Part shown: one piece after another, positions 17,354-27,595 of the stretch
Position numbering within the stretch: position 1 is the first letter of the stretch
Layout: each line of letters starts with the position of its first letter
NCBI RefSeq assembly: GCF_025133575.1
Contig: NZ_CP104011.1
Coordinates: 1,736,001 to 1,800,000 of the forward strand
Reading direction: 5' to 3'
DNA: 64,000 nt
DNA from: Pseudomonas sp. GCEP-101
GTDB lineage: Bacteria; Pseudomonadota; Gammaproteobacteria; Pseudomonadales; Pseudomonadaceae
Made by a program: the position numbers and the translations under genes
Notes under the pieces: model-generated
Databases searched by the model: none
Told to the model about the DNA's origin: nothing
Seen by the model: the letters and a program-made list of their open reading frames with translations, nothing else

Positions 17354-17373
17354 AGGTCAGGTTCCGGCGCAAG

Positions 17374-17535
17374 GGCTTGCCCTCTCCCCCGCCCTCTCCC
17401 TGAAGGGAGAGGGAGTCGTTTGGCGTCAGGCAGCTCCACAGAGTCAGCCGGCGAGCTTCTGGCTGTTCTGCAGCTCAGGACTGTCCCCTGTAGGAGCGGG
17501 CCATGCCCGCGATCGCGCGCATGGCGCGCTCCTTA
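17374..17535. repeat. CCCTC palindrome and a GTAGGAGCGGGCC-type REP
   Basis: A CCCTCTCCCTGAAGGGAGAGGG palindrome is followed at about 17490 by GTAGGAGCGGGCCATGCCCGC, the second REP subtype of this genome, ending GCGCGCTCCTT. Both fill the gap before the convergent pdxY stop; no gene is visible in this stretch. Confidence 0.8.
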
Positions 17536-17561
17536 AAGGGAGCACCAACGCGCGGCTCAGC

Positions 17562-18431
17562 TCACCCCAGCTTCACCGCCTCGAACTTCACCCGCGGGTG
17601 GGCGATGCGGTCCTGGGCGCGCACCAGTTCCAGCTCGTAGCTGCCGCACGCCTGGGTTTCCAGCAGCACTTCGTGCACGGCGGCGGCGCAGAACTCGAAG
17701 GCGCTGCGCAGGTCGTCGCCCAGCAGCAGGCGGGCGAGGAACAGCCCGGAGGTCAGGTCGCCCACGCCCACCGGCTGGCGCGGGAAGGCCAGCAGCGGTC
17801 GGCGCAGGTGCCAGGTTTCGTCCTGGGTCACCAGCAGCATCTCGAAGGCGTCCGCCGGCTTGCCCGGGTAGTTCAGGTGCTTGACCAGGATGGCCTTCGG
17901 GCCGCGCGCCAGCAGGCCACGGGCCATCTGCGCGCAGTCGTCCAGGGAGGTCGGCTGGCGGTCGCAGAAGCTGTCCAGTTCCAACTGGTTCGGGCACAGG
18001 TAGTCGGCCACGGCGGCGGCTTCGTGGAGCAGGAACTCGCCGACTTCCGGAGCGACGATGCAGCCCTTCTCCGGGTGCCCCATCACCGGGTCGCACAGGT
18101 ACACGGCACGCGGGTTCACCTCACGGATGCGGCGCACCACCTCGAGGATCGAGCGGCCCTGCGCCGCGCTGCCCAGGTAGCCCGAGAGCACCGCATCGCA
18201 GTTGCCCAGCTCGCCGATCGCGGCGATGCCATCCACCAGGGCGGGAATCTGTTCCGGCGGCAGCACCTGGCCCGTCCAGTGGCCATACTGGGTATGGTTG
18301 GAGAACTGCACGGTGTTCAGCGGCCAGACGTTCACCCCGACGCGGCGCATGGGAAACTCGGCGGCGCTGTTGCCGGCGTGGCCGAAGACGACGTGGGACT
18401 GGATGGCGAGAACGTGGGGAGTGCGCGGCAT
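17562..18431 (-). CDS. pdxY: Pyridoxal kinase PdxY
   Basis: 289 residues of the ribokinase fold. [20 protein letters not shown] at the N-terminus is the PdxK/PdxY substrate-site motif. [14 protein letters not shown] near residue 115 is the loop over the active site. [18 protein letters not shown] near residue 222 carries the catalytic Asp in GVGD. Phosphorylates pyridoxal in the vitamin B6 salvage pathway. This suits a region full of PLP enzymes, although it is a housekeeping gene. From memory it corresponds to PAO1 PA5516. Divergent from the DUF3301-like gene. Confidence 0.92.
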   Translation of the reverse strand: MPRTPHVLAIQSHVVFGHAGNSAAEFPMRRVGVNVWPLNTVQFSNHTQYGHWTGQVLPPEQIPALVDGIAAIGELGNCDAVLSGYLGSAAQGRSILEVVRRIREVNPRAVYLCDPVMGHPEKGCIVAPEVGEFLLHEAAAVADYLCPNQLELDSFCDRQPTSLDDCAQMARGLLARGPKAILVKHLNYPGKPADAFEMLLVTQDETWHLRRPLLAFPRQPVGVGDLTSGLFLARLLLGDDLRSAFEFCAAAVHEVLLETQACGSYELELVRAQDRIAHPRVKFEAVKLG

Positions 18432-18551
18432 AACGGTGTCCTGCTACAGAATGGGGCAGTATGGGGCGCAATTCACAGGCTGTGAACATCCGGCCCTCGC
18501 CGCCCGGCGGCGGAGTGAGTAAGCTGGTGCGCCGTTTCCGAGGAAGCTGAC

Positions 18552-19043
18552 GTGGACCTGGGCAATCTTTTCATCTTCATGCTGGTTGTCGCGGGCGCCG
18601 CCTGGTGGTGGCGCGCCCATGGCATCCGCGAGCGTGCGCTGGCGCTGGCCAAGCAGCACTGCGCGCGCCAGGGCGTGGAGCTGCTGGATGACGCCATGGC
18701 CCTGCAGCGTTTCCGCTTCCAGCGCGACGGCCGGGGCCACCTGCGCCTGGCCCGCGAATACGCCTTTGAGTTCACCGCCACCGGACAGGAGCGCTACGCC
18801 GGCACCATCGCCATGTTCGGCCAGCACCTGGGCCGCATCGAGCTGGCGCCCTTCCGCATGGAGCCCGAGCCACGCGCACCGGTATCGCCGGTCGCCACCT
18901 TCCACCCGGCGGCCGCGCCGGTGGACGAAGAGATCATCGACGCGGTGTTCGACGACACGCCCGCGCCGCCACGCCCCAAGGCCGACGTGGTGCGCCTGGA
19001 CGAATGGCGCCGTGCGCATCAGGGCAAGAAGGTCGGCGACTGA
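18552..19043 (+). CDS. DUF3301-like membrane-anchored protein
   Basis: 163 residues, GTG start. One N-terminal membrane helix (LFIFMLVVAGAAWWWRAHGI) is followed by a basic helix and a compact domain containing CARQGVELLDDAMALQRFRF and REYAFEFTATGQERYAG, the pattern of the DUF3301 family. A disordered Pro/Ala-rich tail ends with VVRLDEWRRAHQGKK. Function unknown. Convergent with the next two genes, leaving only 6 bp between stop codons. Confidence 0.78.
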   Translation: MDLGNLFIFMLVVAGAAWWWRAHGIRERALALAKQHCARQGVELLDDAMALQRFRFQRDGRGHLRLAREYAFEFTATGQERYAGTIAMFGQHLGRIELAPFRMEPEPRAPVSPVATFHPAAAPVDEEIIDAVFDDTPAPPRPKADVVRLDEWRRAHQGKKVGD

Positions 19044-19049
19044 GCCGGA

Positions 19050-19439
19050 TCAGCTCGGATCGTCGTCGGTCCGTTCGCGGAGTTCGACGACTCGCGCCAG
19101 CACCTGGCGCAGGTGCGCATTCATCAGTGCGCCGACCGTCCGGCCGAGGAACCAGCACCGCCAGCGATAAAGGAAGTACGTGCGACGCTGCTGATTGCGC
19201 CGGCATTTCTCGAACAGCCAGTCGGCATCGAAGCCGGTCCACTCTCCCGCTGTCGCCAGGGCGTTCGGGTAAACCACCGGTACCACCTCCAGGCGATAGA
19301 TGGCGTCCAGCTCGTCCAGGGAAAAACCGCTGACCGCGAGGGTCCGCGCGATGTAAGCGAGATCCGCTTCCGTCGGCTCGACATCCAGCCACAGCTCGGA
19401 CAGCGCCAGCCAGACGGACTCGCGGGCCGGGTCGTTCAT
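19050..19439 (-). CDS. Conserved hypothetical protein (possibly DUF7079 family)
   Basis: 129 residues from the ATG that overlaps the hydrolase stop as ATGA; the larger open frame upstream is the shadow of the hydrolase. Helical, with no signal peptide. The sequence LWLDVEPTEADLAYIARTLA, then LEVVPVVYPNALATAGEW, then WLFEKC is of a kind I have seen in Pseudomonas small conserved proteins. The family name is from memory and uncertain. The ATGA overlap suggests co-translation with the alpha/beta hydrolase. No function can be assigned. Confidence 0.72.
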   Translation of the reverse strand: MNDPARESVWLALSELWLDVEPTEADLAYIARTLAVSGFSLDELDAIYRLEVVPVVYPNALATAGEWTGFDADWLFEKCRRNQQRRTYFLYRWRCWFLGRTVGALMNAHLRQVLARVVELRERTDDDPS

Positions 19440-20314
19440 TCGTGGCCCAGCAGGAAGCGCGACACGCGCCCGGCGCTGTCTTCGGGGAATTCCTGCATGA
19501 AGCAGTGGCCGCCATCGACGCACTGGCCGCTCACCACCTTGTTCACTGCGCACCAGCGCGCCACCGACTTGGGCACGAACGGGTAGGTGCGCTCGCCGAA
19601 CAGCACCTGGGTCGGCGTCACTACCTTGGTCAGCGACGGCCACAGGCGCTTGGGGAAGGAGCTGAAGATTTCCGCCTCGCGGCTGGGCCGGCACTTCAAT
19701 TCCACGCCCGCCTCGGTGCGCTTCATCGCGTGCTCCACGTAGGCCCACAGCGCCGCATCCGTCCAGCCCTTGAAGATGCCGCGGCCGTGCAGGCCGGCGT
19801 AGGCCGCCTCGCGGTCCGGCCACTGGCTGCGCCGCCCGCGCGCCTTCTGCACCATGGTGCGGCGCTGGTGCAGGCCCAGCACTTCGGAGAGCGCCATCAC
19901 GCCGATCATCGCCGGGGTGAACAGCACCGGGTCGAGCAGCACGGCGCGGCGGAACAGCTGCGGATGACGGCCGAGAATCAGGCTGGTGAGCACGCCGCCG
20001 AAACTGTGCCCAGCGGCGTAATGCGGCACGTCCCCGAACAACGGGCTGCCGGCCTGGAAGGCTTCCACTGCCATCTCGGCGTTGCGGTTCCAGCCATGGA
20101 AGCGCCCACCGTGGTCGCTGTCGCCGTGGCCCTGCACATCGCACAGCCAGAGGTCGAAATCCTCCGCCAGGACCTTGAGCATCGGCTCGTAGGCGCGGCC
20201 ACAGAAGCCGTTGCCGTGCAGGAAGTGCAACAGCGGCTTGCCGCTGGGCTCGCTGCGCCAGCCGCGCAGGGTGAAACCGGCGGACCCTTCGTGGGTCCAG
20301 GACGACAACTGCAT
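19436..20314 (-). CDS. Alpha/beta hydrolase
   Basis: 292 residues from the ATG at 20314, which has CGGAG 8 bp upstream; an ATG at 20341 is a less likely alternative. HFLHGNGFCG supplies the oxyanion-hole HGNG and AAGHSFGG the nucleophile elbow Ser near residue 102. A C-terminal His is available in VDGGHCFMQE. Cytoplasmic serine hydrolase of unknown substrate, of the haloalkane dehalogenase/epoxide hydrolase-like group. In PAO1, from memory, this neighbourhood (between mifS and the DUF3301 gene) carries the poxAB oxacillinase pair; no beta-lactamase gene is visible here. Confidence 0.85.
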   Translation of the reverse strand: MQLSSWTHEGSAGFTLRGWRSEPSGKPLLHFLHGNGFCGRAYEPMLKVLAEDFDLWLCDVQGHGDSDHGGRFHGWNRNAEMAVEAFQAGSPLFGDVPHYAAGHSFGGVLTSLILGRHPQLFRRAVLLDPVLFTPAMIGVMALSEVLGLHQRRTMVQKARGRRSQWPDREAAYAGLHGRGIFKGWTDAALWAYVEHAMKRTEAGVELKCRPSREAEIFSSFPKRLWPSLTKVVTPTQVLFGERTYPFVPKSVARWCAVNKVVSGQCVDGGHCFMQEFPEDSAGRVSRFLLGHE

Positions 20315-20433
20315 CGAACATCTCCGTAGGGATGAGTCCATCGGGACGCCGCAGAGTGTAGCGAGGCGGCGGGGCGCCGGACCAGCGCGCGGACGTGCTA
20401 TTGTCGCCGACCGTTGGTCGAACCCCGTCGAAC

Positions 20434-22193
20434 ATGTCGCCTACCCGCCCCCTTCGCCTGCTGCTGATCTGCCTGCTCCTGCTGGCCGGGTTGATGCTGT
20501 CGGTGTTCTGGGCCGGCGAGGCGGCCCGGCACCGCGCCCTGCTCGCCGAAGCCGAAGCCGCCCATGAACAGCTGGGCCTCTACGCCAATTCGCTGCACAC
20601 CCTGATCGAGCGCTTCCGCAGCATCCCCGCCGTGCTCGCGCTGGACCCGGAACTGCGCGCCGCCATGCGCGGCCCGGTGACCGGCGAGCTGCAGCACCGG
20701 CTCAACCTCAAACTCCAGGAAATCAACGGCGCCGCGCGCTCCTCGACCCTGGAGCTGCTGGACCACACCGGCCTCGCCGTGGCCGCCAGCAACTGGGACC
20801 TGCCCGTCAGCTACGTCGGCCACAACTACGGCTTCCGCCCCTACTTCCGCCAGACCATCGCCCAGGGCGCCGGGCGCTTCTATGCCGTCGGCGTGACCAG
20901 CGGGATTCCAGGCTACTTCCTGTCCAACGCGCTGCGCGACGACGACGGCCGTTTCCTCGGCGCCATCGTGGTCAAGCTCGAATTCCCCGACCTCGAACGC
21001 CAGTGGAGCCAGACTCCGGACGTGGTGCTGGTGAGCGACAGCAAGGGCGTGGTGTTCCTCGCCAACCATCCGCGCTGGCGCTACCGCGAACTGCGCCCGC
21101 TGGACGCCGTGGCCCGCGCGGAACTGGCCGACACGCGCCAGTACCACAAGCAGCCGCTCAGCGCCCTGCCACACCGGACGCTGGAAACCCTGGGCGAGCA
21201 CGCGCGCATGGTCCGCGTCGACGGCCAGGACATCAGCGGCGACTACCTCTGGCAATCGGCCGGCCTGCCCGAAGACGACTGGACCCTGCACCTGCTGCGC
21301 AACCCCCACGGCGTGCAGTCCGATGTCACCAGCGCGCGCCTGGCCGCCGCCGGTGTCTGGCTGGCGCTGGTGTTCCTCGTGCTCTGGCTGCAGCAGCGGC
21401 GGCGTCTGGCGCGCCTGCGCCAGCGCAACCAGGAAGAGCTGGAGCGCCTGGTGGAACAGCGCACCGCCGCCCTGCGCACCGCCCAGGACGGCCTGGTGCA
21501 GGCCGCCAAGCTGGCCGCGCTGGGGCAGATGTCCGCCGCCCTGGCCCACGAGATCAACCAGCCGCTCACCGCCCAGCGCATGCAACTGGCCAGCGTGCGC
21601 CTGCTGCTCGATGCCGGCCGCCAGGACGACGCCCGCGCCGCGCTGGTGCGGGTCGACGAACTGCTCGAACGCATGGCCGCGCTCACCGGCCACCTGAAGA
21701 CCTTTGCCCGCAAGACCCCCGGCGGCCTGCGCGAACGCATCGAACTGGGCCACGTGATCGAACAGGCGTTGCAACTGCTGGCCGTGCGCACCCGCGCCGA
21801 AGGCGTGGAGATCCGCCAGGAGCTCGACCTGCCCGCCTGGGTGCTGGGCGACGCGATCCGCCTGGAGCAGGTGCTGGTCAACCTGATCCGCAACGCCCTG
21901 GATGCCGTGGCCGCCACCGCGCAGCCAGAGATCCGCCTGACGCTTAAGCGCGACGGCGAGCACTGGTGCCTGGACGTCGCCGACAACGGCCCGGGCATCG
22001 ACGAGGCGCACCTCGCCAGCGTCTTCGACCCCTTCTTCACCACCAAGCCGGTGGGCGAAGGACTGGGCCTGGGGCTGGCGGTATCCTATGGCATCGTCCA
22101 CGAACTCGGCGGGCGACTCGACGCCGCCAACCAGCCCACCGGCGGCGCGGTGTTCCGCCTGAGCCTGCCGGCCGCCAGCGAAGACAGCAAACC

Positions 22194-22197
<4 letters not shown>
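20434..22197 (+). CDS. mifS: Sensor histidine kinase MifS (DctB-like)
   Basis: 587 residues. TM1 is LLLICLLLLAGLMLSVFWAG; a periplasmic double-PAS (dCache) sensor of about 250 residues follows, containing YGFRPYFRQTIAQGAGRFYA. TM2 is near residue 300 and a coiled coil leads to the H-box ALAHEINQPLTAQRM. The N-box (NLIRNALDA), G1 (DNGPGID) and G2 (GEGLGLGLA) are intact. This is a DctB-type dicarboxylate-sensing kinase. In P. aeruginosa MifS/MifR controls alpha-ketoglutarate use. Start chosen at the ATG just before TM1. Its stop overlaps the start of mifR. Confidence 0.88.
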
Positions 22198-23509
<1,312 letters not shown>

Positions 23510-23528
<19 letters not shown>

Positions 23529-24514
23529 GTCAGCTCGTCGGCGAAGAACCAGCCGGTGCACCAGCGCGCCAGCGGCCAGAGCAGCGCCAGCAGCAGGATC
23601 GCCGGCGGCACCAGGTACAGCGGCAGGCTATTGGAGTTGAGCGAGGTGTAGGCGGCGAAGGCTACCAGGATCGAGACCAGCACGATCGCCACGCCCCACA
23701 GCAGCAGCAACACCAGCGCGCAGCCTAGCACCCGGCCAGCACCGAAGCGCGAGACCTGCCGCGGCAGGCGCGTTTGCACCGCTGCCATGACGATGGCGAA
23801 GGGCAGCACACACCCGGCCAGCAGGAACACCGACTGCCAGCCGTCCGCGCTGCTGTACAGATAGAACGCCGCGTAGCTGAGCGCGACCAGCACCTTGTAG
23901 ATCAGCGCGCTGAAACACAGTGCCACGCCCAGCGCCACTTGCCAGGACGGCAGCGCGCAGGCCTGGCCAGCCGCCAGCCGTTCGGAGCGCGAGCGCGCCA
24001 GGGACAGCACCACCCAGAGCGGCAGCAGGCAGCCCAGGGCCAGGCTGATCAGCGAATTGACCTGGCCGTACAACACCATCCAGAGGTTCCGGGTGTCCTG
24101 CTCGAACGCCCACTGGTAGAACGACACGCTCAGGTAGGACACCACCGTACTGACGACCATCGTGGTGATCAGGTAGGCCACGCCGAAGCCCACCAGCAAC
24201 CCTGGCAGCGGCTGGAAGCGGGCGATGCCATGACGCTCGCGTTGATCGTGCACGACCAGCAGCACTGCCGCCGCGTAGAAAACCAGCCCGCCCAGCCAGG
24301 ACCCCAGCATCGCCGGCAGGTACTGCGGCAGGCGTTCACGGAACGTGCCCAGGTCAGCGACCCACTGCACGGCGGTGCTGCCAAGAAGGACCACCGCCGC
24401 TGCCACGATCATCGCGGCGACGAACTGCAGGGGCTGGTTGCCGGCGGGTATTGCCGCTGCTGAGGGGGCGGTGAGCGGCGCGTGGGGTGTGGCGAAGGGA
24501 TTATCGGTGGTCAT
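23510..24514 (-). CDS. Multi-pass inner-membrane protein of unknown function
   Basis: 334 residues from the ATG at 24514; the frame upstream of it is low-quality and covers the intergenic region. About eight hydrophobic segments alternate with short basic loops, for example FVAAMIVAAAVVLLGSTAVQ, GLVFYAAAVLLVVHDQ and VALGVALCFSALIYKVLVAL. A 30-residue Pro/Ala-rich cytoplasmic N-terminus precedes TM1. I do not recognise a transporter signature. The gene is convergent with mifR, overlapping its last codons. A terminator-like hairpin at 24595 lies upstream of it and belongs to another transcript. Confidence 0.7.
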
Positions 24515-24594
24515 CTCGGCATCCTTGTCGAATCCGGCCTGCGGCGCGGAGTTCGCCCAGCCTACCAGCCTGTCGACGCTTTTCCACCGGGCAT

Positions 24595-24623
24595 AAAAAA
24601 AGGCCGCTGAAAGCAGCGGCCTT
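24595..24623 (-). terminator. Rho-independent terminator, minus strand
   Basis: A perfect 9-bp stem AGGCCGCTG / CAGCGGCCT with an AAAG-type loop, followed on the minus strand by seven T. No protein gene ends at it, which is why a small RNA is proposed here. Confidence 0.85.
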
Positions 24624-24720
24624 GAGACGGACGTCGATCTGGAGCAATCAAGAATCGACGTCGGGAAGCTTGCCGGCGGTGAGGCCGGGAACGGCGAGGC
24701 TGGAAAGCCGCGCTGTTGGG
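24595..24720 (-). ncRNA. Candidate structured small RNA
   Basis: A stretch of about 125 nt on the minus strand ends in a strong intrinsic terminator and has no convincing reading frame. It contains a second perfect inverted repeat, GACGTCGAT / ATCGACGTC (24630-24638 and 24654-24662). A TATACT -10-like hexamer (minus strand, about 24729-24724) sits just upstream, but the -35 is poor. Two consecutive hairpins with a promoter-like box suggest a standalone sRNA or an mRNA leader. No known family was recognised. Confidence 0.35.
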
Positions 24721-24820
24721 TCAAGTATATTGACCGAACGGACAAGGATACAGCGCGCCGCCAAGGAAAGACTGTTGCAACTTTTGTAAAAGTCGCAACG
24801 TCGCCGGCCCCCAACAGGTA

Positions 24821-24848
24821 AAAAAAACGCCGCATATCGTATGCGGCG
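24821..24848 (-). terminator. Rho-independent terminator of the small secreted protein gene
   Basis: Stem CGCCGCATA / TATGCGGCG (9 bp, TCG loop) followed on the minus strand by eight T. It lies 55 bp after the small gene ending at 24903. Confidence 0.9.
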
Positions 24849-24902
24849 CAAGGTGTTGAGAAGCCCGGCTCACGCTCCGAGCCTCCCGGGGGAAGCGGCC
24901 GA

Positions 24903-25097
24903 TCAGGAATCGGCGCCGTTGCCAGTGGCGGCCTTGGCGGTCTGCTCGGCGGACGCGGCCTGCTGCTGGGCAATCACTGCTTCGTTGGCCTTGACCAGCT
25001 TGTTGGTCATCAGGCGCGATTCTTCGGCGAAGCTCAGCTGGGTGAAGGACAGCGAGCACACGGACAACAGGGCAGCAACATAAAGCGAACGGGACAT
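24903..25097 (-). CDS. Small secreted protein, unknown function
   Basis: 64 residues from the ATG with AAGGAT 8 bp upstream. A clean signal peptide (LYVAALLSVCSLSFTQLSFA, cleavage before EESR) leaves a mature peptide of about 40 residues: helical, Ala/Gln-rich (ANEAVIAQQQAASAEQTAKA) and without cysteines. Probably periplasmic. Its own transcript: a terminator follows and AT-rich DNA precedes it. No family recognised. The signal peptide, ribosome-binding site and terminator together make it more likely real than a random frame. Confidence 0.68.
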   Translation of the reverse strand: MSRSLYVAALLSVCSLSFTQLSFAEESRLMTNKLVKANEAVIAQQQAASAEQTAKAATGNGADS

Positions 25098-25278
25098 GAC
25101 GGTGATCCTTTCTGAACACCCGGTTGGGCGGGGTTGAAGAAAGGTTACGGCGCAACAGTGGGTAGAAAAATAGCTAGCTAACCAACAAAGCATTGCCTAA
25201 AAAGCAACAATCCGCTGCGATCGTCCGAGAACGCCGAGATAGAGCGGCTGCGACGATCCGCCACGCTAGCCCTTTGCC

Positions 25279-26214
25279 TTATGCCCAGTTGACGGGATCG
25301 TTGAGCGCTGCTTCGTCGTCCTCGAATACCCGCGGCAGTTCCGCCTTGAGGAACTCGACCCAGGTGCGGATCTTCGCGTCGAGGAAGCGCCGCGACGGAT
25401 ACAGCGCATAGATCTGCCGCACATGCAGGCTGTGCCGGGGCAGTACGCGCACCAGCGAACGGCGGCGCAGGGCGGGCGCGGCGACGTAGCTGGGCAGCAG
25501 GCAGATACCCATGCCGGCGGCGGCGGCGCCGGTCAGCGCCTCGGCGACATTGACCATGAAGGTGTCGCGCGGGCGGATCACGCTGGCCTCGTTGCCTTCC
25601 TCGAAGGCCCAGCCTTCGGGGAAGGTCGGGTCCTGCAGGCGCAGGCACTGGTGCTGGTGCAGGTCGGCGACGCTGGTCGGGGTGCCACGCCGCTTGAGGT
25701 ACTCAGGGCTGGCGCAGAGCACGCTGTAGATGGTGCCCAGGGTCTGGGCGACGAATTCGGAGTCGGGCAGCTCACGGTCGCGGGTGATCACCACGTCCTG
25801 GCCTTCTTCGAGGATGTCCGGCTGGCGCTGGGCCAGGGTCAGCTCGATGTAGACCTCGGGAAAGGACTCGCAATAGCGCGAGATCAGCGGAATCAGGTGC
25901 TGCTGGCCGAGACCGGTGAGCGAGTGCACGCGCAGGCGGCCGCGGGGGTTGAGGTGCGCGCCGCTGGCCTCGGCTTCCGCTTCCTCGACGTCAGCGAGGA
26001 TTTCCCGGCAACGCTGCAGGTAGCGCTCGCCGGTTTCGGTCAGCGCCAGCCGCCGCGTGGTGCGGTGCAACAGGCGAGCCTCGAGCTGGGACTCAAGGTC
26101 GGACACCACCCGCGACACCTGGGCGGTGGATAATCCCAGGGCATTGGCAGCGGCGGTGAAACTGCCGGCATCCACCACCCGGACGAATGCCCGCATTGCG
26201 TGAAGTACGTCCAT
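25279..26214 (-). CDS. LysR family transcriptional regulator
   Basis: 311 residues. The N-terminal HTH (MRAFVRVVDAGSFTAAANAL, then STAQVSRVVSDLESQLEARL) is followed by a LysR substrate-binding domain ending in a typical second lobe (FLDAKIRTWVEFLKAEL). This is the CrgA/DsdC-like branch with LHRTTRRLALTETGERYL. Start at the ATG with AGGGGGAA before it; the frame above it is a leader. The nearest metabolic gene, a quinone reductase, lies over 380 bp away in the same direction, so the target is unclear. Confidence 0.88.
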   Translation of the reverse strand: MDVLHAMRAFVRVVDAGSFTAAANALGLSTAQVSRVVSDLESQLEARLLHRTTRRLALTETGERYLQRCREILADVEEAEAEASGAHLNPRGRLRVHSLTGLGQQHLIPLISRYCESFPEVYIELTLAQRQPDILEEGQDVVITRDRELPDSEFVAQTLGTIYSVLCASPEYLKRRGTPTSVADLHQHQCLRLQDPTFPEGWAFEEGNEASVIRPRDTFMVNVAEALTGAAAAGMGICLLPSYVAAPALRRRSLVRVLPRHSLHVRQIYALYPSRRFLDAKIRTWVEFLKAELPRVFEDDEAALNDPVNWA

Positions 26215-26336
26215 GTTTCCCCCTGCCTGTTGATCTTGTTGTAGGCGCCTGTAGGAGACGACAACCATTGTTGTCCGCGCCGCAAAACTGAATCGCAGTA
26301 TAGGGTCGTTTTTTGCCGATTGTTACCACGTATAGT

Positions 26337-26487
26337 GCCGGCCAGGTCGCTGCAGCAACGTTGGGCATACCAGGCTCATCGTACGGTCGCCGATACACCC
26401 ATCGACGACCTTCTCCCCCGCGCGTATCCGCTGCAGCGACTGACTTTTTCTCCAGGGGCGGTCATCTGCGGGTGCCCGCCCTTTTTC
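26337..26487 (+). ncRNA. Candidate small RNA upstream of the LysR gene
   Basis: In the gap between lysR and a REP, the plus strand has a TATAGT -10-like box at 26331 and a hairpin at 26385-26410 (GGTCGCCGAT / ATCGACGACC, one mismatch, 6-nt loop). A terminator-like GGGCGG / CCGCCC hairpin then runs into TTTTT at 26482. There is no reading frame with a ribosome-binding site. The architecture is that of an intergenic sRNA; the -35 is weak and there is no family match, so confidence is low. Confidence 0.32.
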
Positions 26488-26512
26488 GTTTCCCGGGCGC
26501 TTGCAGCCCCCT

Positions 26513-26589
26513 GTAGGAGCGAGCTTGCTCGCGAACCCGCTTCACTCCGGAGTCGCCGGGAATCTGTTCGCGAGCAAGCTCGCTCCTAC
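26513..26589. repeat. REP palindrome pair
   Basis: Inverted GTAGGAGCGAGCTTGCTCGC and TTCGCGAGCAAGCTCGCTCC units immediately after the stop of the quinone reductase gene. Confidence 0.9.
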
Positions 26590-26603
26590 AAGGGCAGAGC
26601 CGC

Positions 26604-27308
26604 TCAGCGCGGCAGCGGGTACAGGCGCTCGTCGAACTGGTCCAGGCGCACGAACGCCAGCGGCTGGTCGCTCTCCAGGTTTTGCAGGCGGTCCTGGTAC
26701 TGGCGCAGGAAGTCCTGGCGCGCCTCGTTGCTGATGTAGGGCACGTGCCAGGCGACGAAGGGCGGCAGCACACTCATGCCGGTGTAGGCCAGGGTGCCGC
26801 GCAGGATCGGCCGCAGCATGTCTTCCAGGGGGCCGTGGATGGCGTCCTCGCCGAACATGTGGTCGCGCCCGCCGAGGGTCACGCTCACCAGGGCCTTCTT
26901 GCCGGCCAGGCCGCCCTGGTCGTAGAAGCGCTTGCCGCCGTAGCAGATGCCCGACACCAGCACGCGGTCGAACCAGCCCTTGAGAATGGCCGGCGCGGAG
27001 AACCAGTAGATCGGGAAGTTGAAGATCACCAGGTCCGCCCAGAGCAGCTTGTCCAGCTCGGCCTGGATGTCGGCGGCGAGGGTCCCGGCCTTGGCGCCTT
27101 CGCGCTGCTCCAGGGCGTAGACCAGGTACTCGGGGTTGGCGCGGGCGCCGAAGTCGGCGGCGCTGGCCACCGGGTTCCAGTTCATCGCGTAGAGGTCGGA
27201 GACCTGCACGTCATGGCCCTGGCCGCGCAGGGTTTCCTCGGCGAGCCGGTACAGCGCGGTGCTGAAGGATTGCGGTTCGTTGTGGGCGTGGACGATCAGT
27301 ACGTTCAT
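26604..27308 (-). CDS. NAD(P)H dehydrogenase (quinone), flavodoxin fold
   Basis: 234 residues. IVHAHNEPQSFSTALYRLAE is the phosphate-binding start of the NQO1/MdaB-type flavodoxin fold. FNFPIYWFSAPAILKGWFDRV is the conserved FMN/quinone-site block, with GKKALVSVTLGG downstream. A two-electron quinone reductase protecting against redox cycling is the likely role. It lies at the distal end of the aru gene set, 287 bp after the aldehyde dehydrogenase, with a palindrome element between. From memory the PAO1 aru region also has such a gene (PA4975). Confidence 0.88.
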   Translation of the reverse strand: MNVLIVHAHNEPQSFSTALYRLAEETLRGQGHDVQVSDLYAMNWNPVASAADFGARANPEYLVYALEQREGAKAGTLAADIQAELDKLLWADLVIFNFPIYWFSAPAILKGWFDRVLVSGICYGGKRFYDQGGLAGKKALVSVTLGGRDHMFGEDAIHGPLEDMLRPILRGTLAYTGMSVLPPFVAWHVPYISNEARQDFLRQYQDRLQNLESDQPLAFVRLDQFDERLYPLPR

Positions 27309-27360
27309 GGGGATTCCTGGCCAGAAAGTCGGTACTTGGGGGATCGGTGCGCTGGCTCGG

Positions 27361-27582
27361 CACCCTCTCCCCAGCCCTCTCCCTGAAGGGAGAGGGAGTC
27401 TTCGTGTTCATTCTTCAGCGCCATCTTCTGCGGACAGCACCGACGCGTTGTGGGTCCTGTGCCTGAGGCAGAAGCTTTGTTCGCCCGAAGCAGCGATTCT
27501 CCGCGCTCGCCGGCCAACTCCCATCCATTCGAAAACTCCGGACGGCCCCCTCTCCCTTCAGGGAGAGGGCTGGGGAGAGGGC
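27361..27582. repeat. Inverted pair of CCCTCTCCC palindromes
   Basis: CCCTCTCCCCAGCCCTCTCC with its GGGAGAGGG arm at 27361-27397, and the mirror image at 27546-27582, about 150 bp apart. They fill most of the gap between the dehydrogenase and the quinone reductase. No gene is visible inside. Confidence 0.78.
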
Positions 27583-27595
27583 GCTCTGCAGCCAC

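Noticed and set aside
24648..24851. 67-residue minus-strand frame starting MRRIRYAAFF
   Set aside because: Its start lies in the stem of the terminator at 24821-24848 and it has no ribosome-binding site. A structured RNA explains the region better.
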